Shown: piece by piece, positions 35,991 to 44,218 of the stretch | Numbering within the stretch: position 1 is the first letter of the stretch | How the letters are laid out: each line of letters starts with the position of its first letter | Assembly: GCF_947495315.1 (NCBI RefSeq) | Contig: NZ_CANLYD010000012.1 | Coordinates: 124,001-188,000, forward strand | DNA length: 64,000 nucleotides | Direction: 5' to 3' | Source: an uncultured Aquimarina sp. | GTDB lineage: Bacteria; Bacteroidota; Bacteroidia; Flavobacteriales; Flavobacteriaceae | The notes under the pieces: model-generated | What the model was told of the DNA's origin: nothing | Database searches by the model: none | Seen by the model: only the letters and a program-made list of their open reading frames with translations | Translations under genes and position numbers: made by a program

Positions 35991-37003
35991 TAAAGCTTTA
36001 TAGTTGGGGGAGACCAAGAATATATATAGCACTGATTTTGCTGATTGTTGTTATAACTACAGGAGTATTGGGGTTTCATTATATCTCTGATTATACCTGG
36101 GTAGATGCCTTATATATGACGGTGATTACAATGACCACCGTGGGTTTTGGAGAAGTTCAACCACTGGATGACAACGGCAAGTTATTTACAATATTTTTGA
36201 TATCAACTAGTGTAGCCATTTTTGCTTACTCGGTTTCAGTAATAACAGAGTACATAGTAAGTAAAAATGATCCAAAGAGAATGCAAAACCGTAAAATACA
36301 AAAAATGATAAATCAACTAGAAAATCATATCATTATTGTGGGATATGGTCGCAATGGTAAACAAGCCGCAGCAAAATTAACGGCCTATAATAAAAAGTTC
36401 ATTATCGTTGAAAAAGATGAGGAGATTATTCAACGATACCAAAGTGAAACATTACTATTCCTTAAAGGAAATGCTACCGAAGATGATGTGTTGATTGAAG
36501 CGGGGCTTAAGAAGGCGTCTACTCTGATTTGTACATTACCAGAGGATGCAGATAATTTGTTTATAGTTTTATCAGCAAGACAAATTAATAAGAATTTAAA
36601 AATAATTAGTAGAGCATCTCAAGATGCATCTTATAAGAAAATTAGATTGGCTGGAGCAGATAACGTAATTATGCCAGACCGAATAGGAGGTGATCATATG
36701 GCTTCTTTGGTAGTTGTTCCGGATTTGATCGAGTTCTTAGATAATCTTTCGATTGTTGGAAAAAAATCCATAAACATTGAAGAAGTTTCTTTTGAAGATA
36801 TGTTTGATGATGAAAAAGAAAGAACTATTAAAACAATTGATATGCGATCCAAAACAGGTTGTTCTATTATTGGGTACAAATCACCAGAAGGAGATTATGT
36901 CGTTAATCCAGGAGCGGATACACTTTTAAAACCGGGTTCTAAGATAGTAATCATAGGTCGTCCAGAACAGGTGAATCAACTGAATAAAGAATTTAATATT
37001 TAG
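35987..37003 (+). CDS. Potassium channel with TrkA/RCK domains
   Basis: 338 residues. Two membrane helices (about 12-30 and 63-85) enclose a pore loop with the selectivity signature TVGFG (residues 51-55, TMTTVGFGE). The cytoplasmic part is an RCK unit: an NAD-type Rossmann fold starting HIIIVGYGRNGKQAA (about 111-125) and an RCK_C domain to the end (TLLKPGSKIVIIGRPEQ). It should form a tetrameric, ligand-gated K+ channel in the inner membrane. The four-base overlap with the PspC gene suggests coupling. Confidence 0.92.
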   Translation: MIKLYSWGRPRIYIALILLIVVITTGVLGFHYISDYTWVDALYMTVITMTTVGFGEVQPLDDNGKLFTIFLISTSVAIFAYSVSVITEYIVSKNDPKRMQNRKIQKMINQLENHIIIVGYGRNGKQAAAKLTAYNKKFIIVEKDEEIIQRYQSETLLFLKGNATEDDVLIEAGLKKASTLICTLPEDADNLFIVLSARQINKNLKIISRASQDASYKKIRLAGADNVIMPDRIGGDHMASLVVVPDLIEFLDNLSIVGKKSINIEEVSFEDMFDDEKERTIKTIDMRSKTGCSIIGYKSPEGDYVVNPGADTLLKPGSKIVIIGRPEQVNQLNKEFNI

Positions 37004-37102
37004 ACTATAACAAAAGATTTAACCGTTAAATTATTGTAAACAATGGTTTTTTTTAGCATCTTGCTCACTTCTAAAAAACTAAATTCAATTAACTCACACA
37101 TT

Positions 37103-38704
37103 ATGAAGAGAATTCTTCTTTCAATTTTAGCTTTTACAATTCCATTTATAACATTCGCACAAGAGACCACAGAAAAAGGTCTGGATCAAAAAATAGATGA
37201 AGCTTTTCAACCGGTTTCCGATTTTTTCTCTAATGTAATCTTTTTTGAAGTTTTTTCCGGAGCACCATTTGTTATCATTTTATTGGTGTTAAGTGCTATT
37301 TTCTTTACTCTATATTTTGGATTTCCTAATATTCGATATTTTGCAAAAGCCATTAATGTGGTAAGAGGCAAGTATGACGATGTAGAAGGTCATGGTTTAG
37401 GTGATCCTGATGCTGCGGTAGATGGCGATATACGAGATACAATTAGAGATGAAAGTAAAGAAGGAGAAGTTTCTCACTTTCAGGCTTTGGCAACTGCGGT
37501 TTCCGGAACTGTAGGTAATGGTAATATTGCTGGTGTTGCGTTGGCAATCGCTTTAGGTGGTCCTGGAGCAACTTTCTGGATGATTATTTGTGGATTATTG
37601 GGGATGTCTACCAAATTTGTAGAATGTACACTTGGTGTACAATACAGAGATGTTGGAGAAGATGGAACCGTATATGGAGGTCCAATGTATTATTTAAGTA
37701 AAGGACTTAAAGAAAGAGGTTTTGCTACACTTGGTAAAATTGCAGCAGTTATTTTTGCTATATTCTGTATCGGAGGATCTTTTGGTGGTGGAAACGCGGC
37801 TCAATCTAATCAGGCAACGATTGTGTTAAAAGAGCTTATGGGGCTAGAAAGTGCAGGTGCAGGAACGATTATTGGTGTTGTACTAGCAATTCTAGTAGGA
37901 ATTATTATCATTGGAGGGATTAAGAGAATTGCTTCTGTTACAGAAAAGGTAGTTCCTTTAATGGCAGTGATGTATATCATTGCTTGTTTATATATAATTT
38001 TTAGTAATTTCTCATTTATAGATGATGCTATTGGTATGATTGTTACTGAAGCATTCAATCCAAAAGCAATAGGAGTAGGAGGTTTTATTGGAGTTTTATT
38101 AGTAGGGTTTAAAAGAGCAGCATTTTCTAATGAAGCAGGTGCGGGATCAGCTTCAATAGCTCACTCTGCGGTAAAAACTAAATATTCAGCTTCAGAAGGG
38201 CTTGTAGCTTTACTAGAACCATTCATTGATACTGTAGTAATCTGTACAATGACTGCACTAGTAATTATTATTTTTAATTCTGGTGGTGCTTTTCAGTATG
38301 GAGGAGATGGTAGTGGTGCTGTTTTGATTGATGGAGTTTCATATGAAGGAGCAGGAATTACTGCACAAGCGTTTGGTAAATTCATTCCATACTCTAATAT
38401 ATTCTTGACTATAGCTGTTGTGCTATTCGCAGTGTCTACCATGATATCTTGGTCATATTACGGATTACAGTCATGGAAATTCTTATTTGGTAGAGGTAAG
38501 ACTGCAGATTTAGTATATAAGCTTTTGTTTTTAACTTTTGTTGTTATTGGTGCAGCAGCAAGTATGAACTCTATTTGGGCATTCTCTGATGCAATGATTT
38601 TTGCAATGGTGTTCCCTAATATGGTTGGACTGTTCTTCTTGTTCCCAGTGGTTAAAAAACAACTTGTAAGGTATTTTGATGCAATAAAAGCTTCTAAAAT
38701 TTAA
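37103..38704 (+). CDS. Alanine/glycine:cation symporter (AGCS family)
   Basis: 533 residues from the ATG at 37103; the frame extends to 37043 but the preferred start begins a hydrophobic segment. Sodium- or proton-coupled uptake of alanine or glycine. About 11 membrane helices. AGCS landmarks are present: ATAVSGTVGNGNIAGVALAI, GGPGATFWMI, GLLGMSTKFVECTLGV, and the late GFKRAAFSNEAGAGSASIAH motif. The first 20 residues (MKRILLSILAFTIPFITFAQ) look like a cleaved signal peptide, common in Bacteroidota members. The gene stands alone, 99 bases after the channel gene. Confidence 0.92.
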   Translation: MKRILLSILAFTIPFITFAQETTEKGLDQKIDEAFQPVSDFFSNVIFFEVFSGAPFVIILLVLSAIFFTLYFGFPNIRYFAKAINVVRGKYDDVEGHGLGDPDAAVDGDIRDTIRDESKEGEVSHFQALATAVSGTVGNGNIAGVALAIALGGPGATFWMIICGLLGMSTKFVECTLGVQYRDVGEDGTVYGGPMYYLSKGLKERGFATLGKIAAVIFAIFCIGGSFGGGNAAQSNQATIVLKELMGLESAGAGTIIGVVLAILVGIIIIGGIKRIASVTEKVVPLMAVMYIIACLYIIFSNFSFIDDAIGMIVTEAFNPKAIGVGGFIGVLLVGFKRAAFSNEAGAGSASIAHSAVKTKYSASEGLVALLEPFIDTVVICTMTALVIIIFNSGGAFQYGGDGSGAVLIDGVSYEGAGITAQAFGKFIPYSNIFLTIAVVLFAVSTMISWSYYGLQSWKFLFGRGKTADLVYKLLFLTFVVIGAAASMNSIWAFSDAMIFAMVFPNMVGLFFLFPVVKKQLVRYFDAIKASKI

Positions 38705-38722
38705 GATTAGTTATCGTCTTAT

Positions 38723-39595
38723 ATGAAATCTATAAAATCCCATTTCGAGATACACAGACGTTTCCGAAATGGGATTCTTCTTTTAGCAGTATTGATTTTT
38801 CTTTTCCTTATAGCTTTGTATTGCTATCCCGGTTCTGTAAATAGTTCTAATAACTTTGAAGAATTAGCAAGATTTCAAACTCAAATTGACTCTCTTAAAA
38901 AGGAAGCAATCAAGAAAAAAAAGTCATATAAGCTAAGACCTTTTAATCCTAATTTTATAACTGATTATAAAGGATATACTTTAGGAATGTCGACAGAAGA
39001 GTTGGATAGACTTTATATACATAGGAAAGAAAATAAATGGATAAATTCTGTTTCAGAGTTTAAGAATATTACTAAGGTTTCTGATTCACTATTGGCTGTG
39101 ATTTCTCCGTTATTTAAATTCCCTGATTGGGTTAAAAACCCTAAGAACTCTAAATCTTACCAAAAACGGAAATACCCAGTAAAATCTTTTGATCAGAAAG
39201 AAGATCTTAATAGGGTAACATCGGCTGAACTTCAGGAGACAATAGGAGTTCCTGATTTTATTGCTGAAAGAATTATAAAACACAGAAACAATTTGAGCGG
39301 ATTCATAAGTGACCTTCAGCTTAAAGATATTATAGGGCTTTATGAGAATCAACGAAATAAGATTCTGGCCTTATACACAGTTAAAACAAAGAAGGATATT
39401 GAAAGGGTTAATATAAATAAGGCTTCGGTAAAAGAACTGATGGAGGTTCCTTATTTTGATTTTGAAACTGCTTTGGATATAAAGGATTTTATAGAAGAGA
39501 ATAACGGGATATCAGATTTTGAAGAATTAGGAAAAATTGAAGGTTTTTCTTTAGAAAAAATAGATAGAATAGCGTTATATTTGATATTAAATTAA
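38723..39595 (+). CDS. Helix-hairpin-helix (ComEA-like) protein
   Basis: 290 residues. A membrane helix at residues about 17-33 leads to a lysine-rich linker, then helix-hairpin-helix units: VTSAELQETIGVPDFIAERIIKHR, followed by a repeat VNINKASVKELMEVPYFDFETALDI, plus a third short one. These motifs bind double-stranded DNA non-specifically. In Bacteroidota such anchored proteins are annotated as ComEA-like, a role in DNA uptake, but no other competence gene is adjacent. The start is 18 bases after the symporter stop, so cotranscription is possible. Confidence 0.82.
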   Translation: MKSIKSHFEIHRRFRNGILLLAVLIFLFLIALYCYPGSVNSSNNFEELARFQTQIDSLKKEAIKKKKSYKLRPFNPNFITDYKGYTLGMSTEELDRLYIHRKENKWINSVSEFKNITKVSDSLLAVISPLFKFPDWVKNPKNSKSYQKRKYPVKSFDQKEDLNRVTSAELQETIGVPDFIAERIIKHRNNLSGFISDLQLKDIIGLYENQRNKILALYTVKTKKDIERVNINKASVKELMEVPYFDFETALDIKDFIEENNGISDFEELGKIEGFSLEKIDRIALYLILN

Positions 39596-39716
39596 AAATC
39601 GGAAAAAATTACTGTAAATATTGATAATACTTAAATTTGATTTCAAGTTTTAAGATGTTTGTTTCTTTACAGTAATATGTTGCTATATATAAATTAAAAG
39701 TTATCATCTAAACAAC

Positions 39717-40880
39717 ATGTATTTTACAGAAGAGCACGAATTATTTAGAGAAAGTCTTAAGGATTTTTTACAAAAAGAGGTAGTTCCACATATTGAAAAG
39801 TGGGAGAAAACTGGAGATATAGATCGTTTCATTTGGGAGAAATTCGGAGAGATGGGATATTTCGGAATTTCTTATCCCGAGGAATATGGTGGATTAGACC
39901 TGGACCTTTTTTATACCGTTATATTTTTAGAAGAACTACAGAAAATTAATTCAGGAGGTTTTGCCGCAGCAATGTGGGCACATGTGTATCTGGCGATGAC
40001 TCATGTAAATAAAGAAGGCGATCATAGAATTAAAGAAAAATACCTTAAAACAAGTATCACCGGTGAAAAAATAGGATGTTTATGTATTTCTGAACCTTTT
40101 GGAGGTTCTGATGTTGCCGGTATGAGAACTACTGCTGTAAAAGAAGGAGATTCTTATCTTATAAATGGTTCTAAAACATTTATAACTAATGGAGTATATA
40201 GTGACTATTTGGTAGTGGCAGCTAAAACTACTCCAGAACTTGGTAATAAGGGGATCAGTATCTTTATTATGGATCGAGATACGCCAGGGATTTCTGCAAC
40301 GAAATTAGATAAATTAGGTTGGAAAGCTTCTGATACAGGAGAAATAGCTTTTGATAATGTAAAAATACCTTTGGAAAATTTAATGGGTGAAGAGAACAAA
40401 GGATTCTCTTATATTATGCAACATTTCGCCTTAGAAAGGTTGATAATGGGTATTAATGCACACGCGAGAACAGAATTTGCTTTAGAGTATGTTATTAAAT
40501 ATATGGGTGAGCGCGAGGCTTTCGGAAGAACTATAGATAAGTTTCAGGCGCTCAGACACACGGTAGCAGATATGGCGAGTGAATTAGAAATGTGTAAAGA
40601 ATTTAATTACTCGGTAGCCAAAAGATTGAATGAAGGACAATATGTAGTAAAAGAAGCTAGTATGTCTAAATTGCTTTCTACAAAAATAGCTGATGAGGTA
40701 ATTTATAAGTGTCTTCAATTATTAGGAGGGTATGGTTATATGGAGGAATATCCGCTTGCCAGACTGTTTAGAGATAGTAGATTAGGTCCGATAGGAGGTG
40801 GAACTTCTGAAATCTTAAGAGAGATTATCGCCAAAATGGTTATTGATAAGAAGGAGTATAAACCAGCTGTTAAGGAGTAA
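39717..40880 (+). CDS. Acyl-CoA dehydrogenase
   Basis: 387 residues, FAD-dependent alpha,beta-desaturation of acyl-CoA. Domains: N-terminal helical (1-125), beta-barrel (GCLCISEPFGGSDVAGMRTTA, with NGSKTFITNG) and C-terminal helical domain (LERLIMGINAHARTEFALEY, then YGYMEEYPLARLFRDSRLG and GGGTSEILREII). The family's catalytic glutamate position and acyl specificity (short-chain, branched-chain or glutaryl) cannot be fixed by eye. The last codons and the hairpin after them are repeated in tandem downstream, and again 2.9 kb away; see the repeat entries. Confidence 0.9.
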   Translation: MYFTEEHELFRESLKDFLQKEVVPHIEKWEKTGDIDRFIWEKFGEMGYFGISYPEEYGGLDLDLFYTVIFLEELQKINSGGFAAAMWAHVYLAMTHVNKEGDHRIKEKYLKTSITGEKIGCLCISEPFGGSDVAGMRTTAVKEGDSYLINGSKTFITNGVYSDYLVVAAKTTPELGNKGISIFIMDRDTPGISATKLDKLGWKASDTGEIAFDNVKIPLENLMGEENKGFSYIMQHFALERLIMGINAHARTEFALEYVIKYMGEREAFGRTIDKFQALRHTVADMASELEMCKEFNYSVAKRLNEGQYVVKEASMSKLLSTKIADEVIYKCLQLLGGYGYMEEYPLARLFRDSRLGPIGGGTSEILREIIAKMVIDKKEYKPAVKE

Positions 40881-41155
40881 TTTGAAATAGCATTTTGGCG
40901 AAAATTGTTTTTTCAATTCGCCAAAATGGTTATTGATAAAAAGGAATATAAGCCAGCTGTTAAGGAATAATCAAAAATAGCTTTTTGGCGAAAATTGTTT
41001 TTTAAATTCGCCAAAATGGTTATTGATAAGAAGGAATATAAGCCAGCTGTTAAGGAATAATTAAAAATAGCTTTTTGGCGAAAATTGTTTTTTTCAATTC
41101 GCCAAAATGGTTATTGATAAGAAGGAATATAAACCAGCTGTTAAGGAATAATCAA
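40829..41155 (+). repeat. Tandem array of the acyl-CoA dehydrogenase 3' end, four units
   Basis: Units start at 40829 (in the gene), 40919, 41009 and 41100, each about 90 bases. Each begins CGCCAAAATGG, encodes the final residues MVIDKKEYKPAVKE plus a stop, and is followed by a spacer and CATTTTGGCG- or CTTTTTGGCG-type sequence. The first copy has perfect CGCCAAAATG/CATTTTGGCG arms. The next unit's start pairs with it across CAATT-like bases, giving a strong hairpin between units. Differences among copies fall at wobble positions only. The last unit lacks the hairpin and ends in unrelated sequence. Confidence 0.9.
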
Positions 41156-41184
41156 TAAGATACCTTACCGACTTGTGAATTTTT

Positions 41185-41240
41185 AAAAGGTTTTTTGTTT
41201 GTCTATAGTTTTAAGACAAACAAAAAACCTTTTTTTTCTT
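41185..41240 (+). terminator. Strong intrinsic terminator after the left array
   Basis: A perfect 19-base stem (AAAAGGTTTTTTGTTTGTC and complement at 41215-41233) with an 11-base loop, then a long T-run. It is placed after the left repeat array and before the pore-forming lipoprotein gene. Confidence 0.8.
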
Positions 41241-41534
41241 CATATTATCTTGTGTCTATATGAAGTTGTCGAGCTTTTTTGATCCAAAAAAAAGGTTGAT
41301 GATCACTTTTTATTTCGAAATGTAAATCAAATCAGGTAAACTCGTTATGTATTGTATACCTGATACATATGTGCTATAAACCCAAAATCTAAAGGAATAA
41401 TAAGCATTCCTTTTAACCGCTTTTTTTCCTTCTAAACGCTTTTTTTTCGCCCTCATCTTATTTCTTTTTTTCAACATTCACTGCATTTGTAGTATTGCAC
41501 CATAAATCATTTATCTAAAACTCATTAATGTATT
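41241..41534. other. Leader region of the pore-forming lipoprotein gene
   Basis: Open frames absent. Sequence includes several T-rich blocks (41417-41475, TTTTTTCC, TTTTTTTTCG) and the word CATTTGTAGTATTGCACC at 41482, where TTTG resembles a weak promoter box. No stronger element was seen. Confidence 0.4.
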
Positions 41535-43514
41535 ATGAAAAAGCTATCAAGACCTTTTATCAATTTCAGTGTATTAATTTTATTATGTCTCGCTTTGGGG
41601 TGTAGTAATGATGATTCAGTTAATCCCGAAGACCCAAATGTAGGAGGAGAGCCCTTAACATATGATGATGTGTTTTCTATCGGAAATGAGATTCCTTCTT
41701 TTAATGAAGAAAGAATAGAAAACATTGTATCTGTAGAAGAAGCACCTTTAGATGAGGATAATGCAGATGGTACTACTTCTAGATTTATTTGTGTTACCGA
41801 AACTGTTAATTTAAGAGATGGTACAGGAAAGTTTAATTTATTCGATACGAATGCTGAAGTCATATTTCCTGGAAATTTGTTACAAGGAAGTACATTGTCA
41901 GAACCTACACCTTCTCCGATTGTGGTTGAACGTGCAGGAGGAACTATTTCTATAAATATTAATAACGGAAATTTGCAATCCTCTGCAGAAGTAGATGAGG
42001 TAAAACGAAGTACTATACAAGATGCGATCAATCAAATTATCAGTACTTCTGGCGAAGAAGCACCTGCAAATTTTACAGTAGACATCGAACAGGTAGAGTC
42101 TGAGGAACAACTGGCTGTTGAGTTAGGTATTAACGTACGTGCCTTTAGAGTAAATGTTTCTAGCAATTTTAGTTTTAGTACAGAAAAAGAATTTAATCGT
42201 ACACTAGTTAAATTAGACCAAAGTATGTACACGATGAGTTTTGATTTGCCTACAGATATCGGACAAATTTTTGACGAAAGTGTTACTCCTGAAGATTTAG
42301 CGCCATTTGTACAGCCCGATAATCCGGCAACATTTATTTCCTCTGTAACTTTTGGACGTGTTTTTTACATGTTGATAGAATCGACTTCTACGCGTCAGGA
42401 AATGGATGCAAGTATCAATGCAAGTTTTTCAGGTCTGGCCGTTAATGCTTCAGCAAGCTTAGATGTTTCCTCTGTTGAAAGCTTAAGCGACTTAAAAATA
42501 AAAGTTATTGCATATGGAGGCCCTTCTAGTGGTGCTTTTGAATTGATTGGTGAAACGAATATTCGAGATATTGCTTCAGCATTAGGTCAAACTTCTGACT
42601 TACGTTTTGCATTGCCCATTTCTTATGTAGTACGAAGTGTAGAACGTCCTGATCAAATCGTAGGTGTAAACCTAGCAACAGAATTTGGTAGAACTACTTG
42701 CGAGTTAAAAGGACAATTACCGCTAAGAGCTTATCGAAATCTAGTGGATATTTTCGGTGCTGAGGATCGTATAGGAGCCGCTTTTAATATAGATGGCGCA
42801 GTAATAGGTGTCTATAATGATGCGGGTGATAGATATGCTATTTATGATGCAGGACTAGGAGAAGTATTAGGGATATTTGATCATAATGATCCCGACGGAC
42901 CTCTAGGAGTTAGTAATTTGGATAATGTTGGAGCTGGTTTCAAGCATACTGAAACTGATAAAGGATTTCCTGAAAATACGGTGGTGCTTACAGATAAAGG
43001 AGGGATTAGATCACATAGGTTTTTTGTGAATGATAATTTTGATATAAATAATGCAAATCCGATTGGAGTTTATGCTTCCAATACTGAAAGTATCGAGACT
43101 ATTTTGAGTACTAATAGTTCTCCGTTTCCCTTTTCGGCAGAGGGTATTTTTGCAGCCGCAGGATTGCCTTCTAATTTAGCTGATGGTAATAGAATGACTT
43201 CTATTGTTTTTTCTGGTGGGTCACCTGAGTTTATGCAAAACCTTTTTTCCAGTAGTACAGCTATGAGTAATGTAGCAACACAAAATTTATCAGTATTACT
43301 AAAAGAAGAAGGTAACGATAGTTTTAATAAAATAAGGGCTGCGGCTGTGATACGTTTTTTAGGAGGTGAAGAAGAACTCCTACTCATTAACGAAGAAGGC
43401 GATTTAATGATGTATTTGAGTGATTTGAATGCCAGAAGAAGAGACGTGTATAGAAGAATTAGAGAGGTTGATAATTTTGAAGCTATTTATTCCGGAATTA
43501 GAGTACTGAAATAA
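41535..43514 (+). CDS. Pore-forming lipoprotein with thiol-activated-cytolysin (CDC-like) domain
   Basis: 659 residues. Lipobox ALGC at residues 20-23 followed by SNDDS, a signal for surface-exposed lipoproteins. Residues about 95-385 resemble domains 1-3 of cholesterol-dependent cytolysins: VIFPGNLLQGS (110-119), YTMSFDLPTDIGQIFDESV (232-250), FISSVTFGRVFYMLIES (267-283), a YGG pair at 327-329 in KVIAYGGPSSGAFELIG, TNIRDI and PISYVV (361-366). The tryptophan-rich undecapeptide of the cholesterol-binding domain 4 is absent; the last 270 residues form a different, unrecognised part. CDC-like lipoproteins in Bacteroidota have been described as pore formers against other bacteria. The gene lies between two arrays of the neighbouring gene's 3' end, and no partner cytolysin is visible. 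Confidence 0.85.
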   Translation: MKKLSRPFINFSVLILLCLALGCSNDDSVNPEDPNVGGEPLTYDDVFSIGNEIPSFNEERIENIVSVEEAPLDEDNADGTTSRFICVTETVNLRDGTGKFNLFDTNAEVIFPGNLLQGSTLSEPTPSPIVVERAGGTISININNGNLQSSAEVDEVKRSTIQDAINQIISTSGEEAPANFTVDIEQVESEEQLAVELGINVRAFRVNVSSNFSFSTEKEFNRTLVKLDQSMYTMSFDLPTDIGQIFDESVTPEDLAPFVQPDNPATFISSVTFGRVFYMLIESTSTRQEMDASINASFSGLAVNASASLDVSSVESLSDLKIKVIAYGGPSSGAFELIGETNIRDIASALGQTSDLRFALPISYVVRSVERPDQIVGVNLATEFGRTTCELKGQLPLRAYRNLVDIFGAEDRIGAAFNIDGAVIGVYNDAGDRYAIYDAGLGEVLGIFDHNDPDGPLGVSNLDNVGAGFKHTETDKGFPENTVVLTDKGGIRSHRFFVNDNFDINNANPIGVYASNTESIETILSTNSSPFPFSAEGIFAAAGLPSNLADGNRMTSIVFSGGSPEFMQNLFSSSTAMSNVATQNLSVLLKEEGNDSFNKIRAAAVIRFLGGEEELLLINEEGDLMMYLSDLNARRRDVYRRIREVDNFEAIYSGIRVLK

Positions 43515-43615
43515 TAGTTTTTCGAGTATCATGATCCAGTCAATCGAACTTATTTACAGTAAGTAGCTATAGTAATTGCCCTGAAATCCCTTCCCCAAGT
43601 TTACTATTTATGATT

Positions 43616-43637
43616 CCCCGATGGCTCTGCCTCGGGG
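43616..43637. repeat. Hairpin CCCCGA...TCGGGG
   Basis: Six-base GC-rich arms with a ten-base loop (TGGCTCTGCC), out of keeping with the AT-rich surroundings. It could be a terminator for the pore-forming lipoprotein gene (100 bases past its stop) or one copy of a dispersed intergenic repeat. Confidence 0.5.
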
Positions 43638-43742
43638 TTTCTGATTTACTTTCTTTGGGAAGTTGGAATTACCTTTTTACAATTATGAATAGTGTAAAAT
43701 AAAGAATTTAAGTTTTGGACCCTAAAAGAAAAATGAACTCAC

Positions 43743-43966
43743 AGGAGGTGGAACTTCTGAAATCTTAAGAGAGATTATCGCCAAAATAGTTATTGACAAG
43801 AAGGAATATAAACCGGCTGTTAAGGAATAATTTAAAATAGCATTTTGGCGAAAATTGTTTTTTCAATTCGCCAAAATGGTTATTGATAAGAAGGAGTATA
43901 AACCAGCTGTTAAGGAGTAATTTAAAATAGTTATTGACAATAAAGAATATAGACCAGCTATCTAAA
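43743..43966 (+). repeat. Second array of acyl-CoA dehydrogenase 3' ends, two and a half units
   Basis: The first unit starts inside the dehydrogenase match at AGGAGGTGGAAC, equal to 40793 onward, so it carries 36 more bases of the gene than the left units. It has ATA instead of ATG, and CCG, GAC wobble changes. The second unit (43869) carries the GAG codons of the true gene end. A third partial unit (43923-43966) is fused through the shared word AAAATAG, ends in a changed stop, and is the most diverged copy. The array sits beyond the pore-forming lipoprotein gene. Confidence 0.88.
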
Positions 43967-44005
43967 ATTTCTTAATTTTACAAGATTTTTTTTGAGAACC
44001 TTATA

Positions 44006-44055
44006 AAATCCGCAGCTTATAGTTAAGCAACTAATAAGTCTTGCGGATTTCTTTT
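44006..44055 (+). terminator. Intrinsic terminator after the right array
   Basis: AAATCCGCA-type stem (44006-44014 with 44042-44050) extended by inner CTTAT/ATAAG pairing, followed by CTTTTATT. This may be the original terminator of the dehydrogenase gene, now separated from it. Confidence 0.65.
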
Positions 44056-44130
44056 ATTAACTCATAAAAAAGTAAAGAATTAACAGGTTTTTATTACTGT
44101 TTTTGTGTAAATGCTAAAATTTTATCAACA

Positions 44131-44164
44131 CGAAAACGTTTGAGTTTTGATTCAAACGTTTTCG
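44131..44164. promoter_or_regulatory. LacI-type double operator ahead of the amylase gene
   Basis: Two perfect 13-base inverted arms, CGAAAACGTTTGA and TCAAACGTTTTCG, with an eight-base spacer. Each arm contains the central AAACGTTT of LacI-family operators. It lies 55 bases upstream of the amylase ATG. A maltose- or starch-responsive LacI-type regulator is the natural candidate; none is in the window. Confidence 0.7.
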
Positions 44165-44218
44165 TTGTAAGTAAAAATATTACATTGTAAGAAATTTAAC
44201 ACACAAACACTTATTTTT

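Noticed and set aside
40829..41155. Tandem 90-base repeats as a CRISPR array
   Set aside because: The repeats are contiguous copies of a gene end with hairpins, with no unique spacers and no cas genes.
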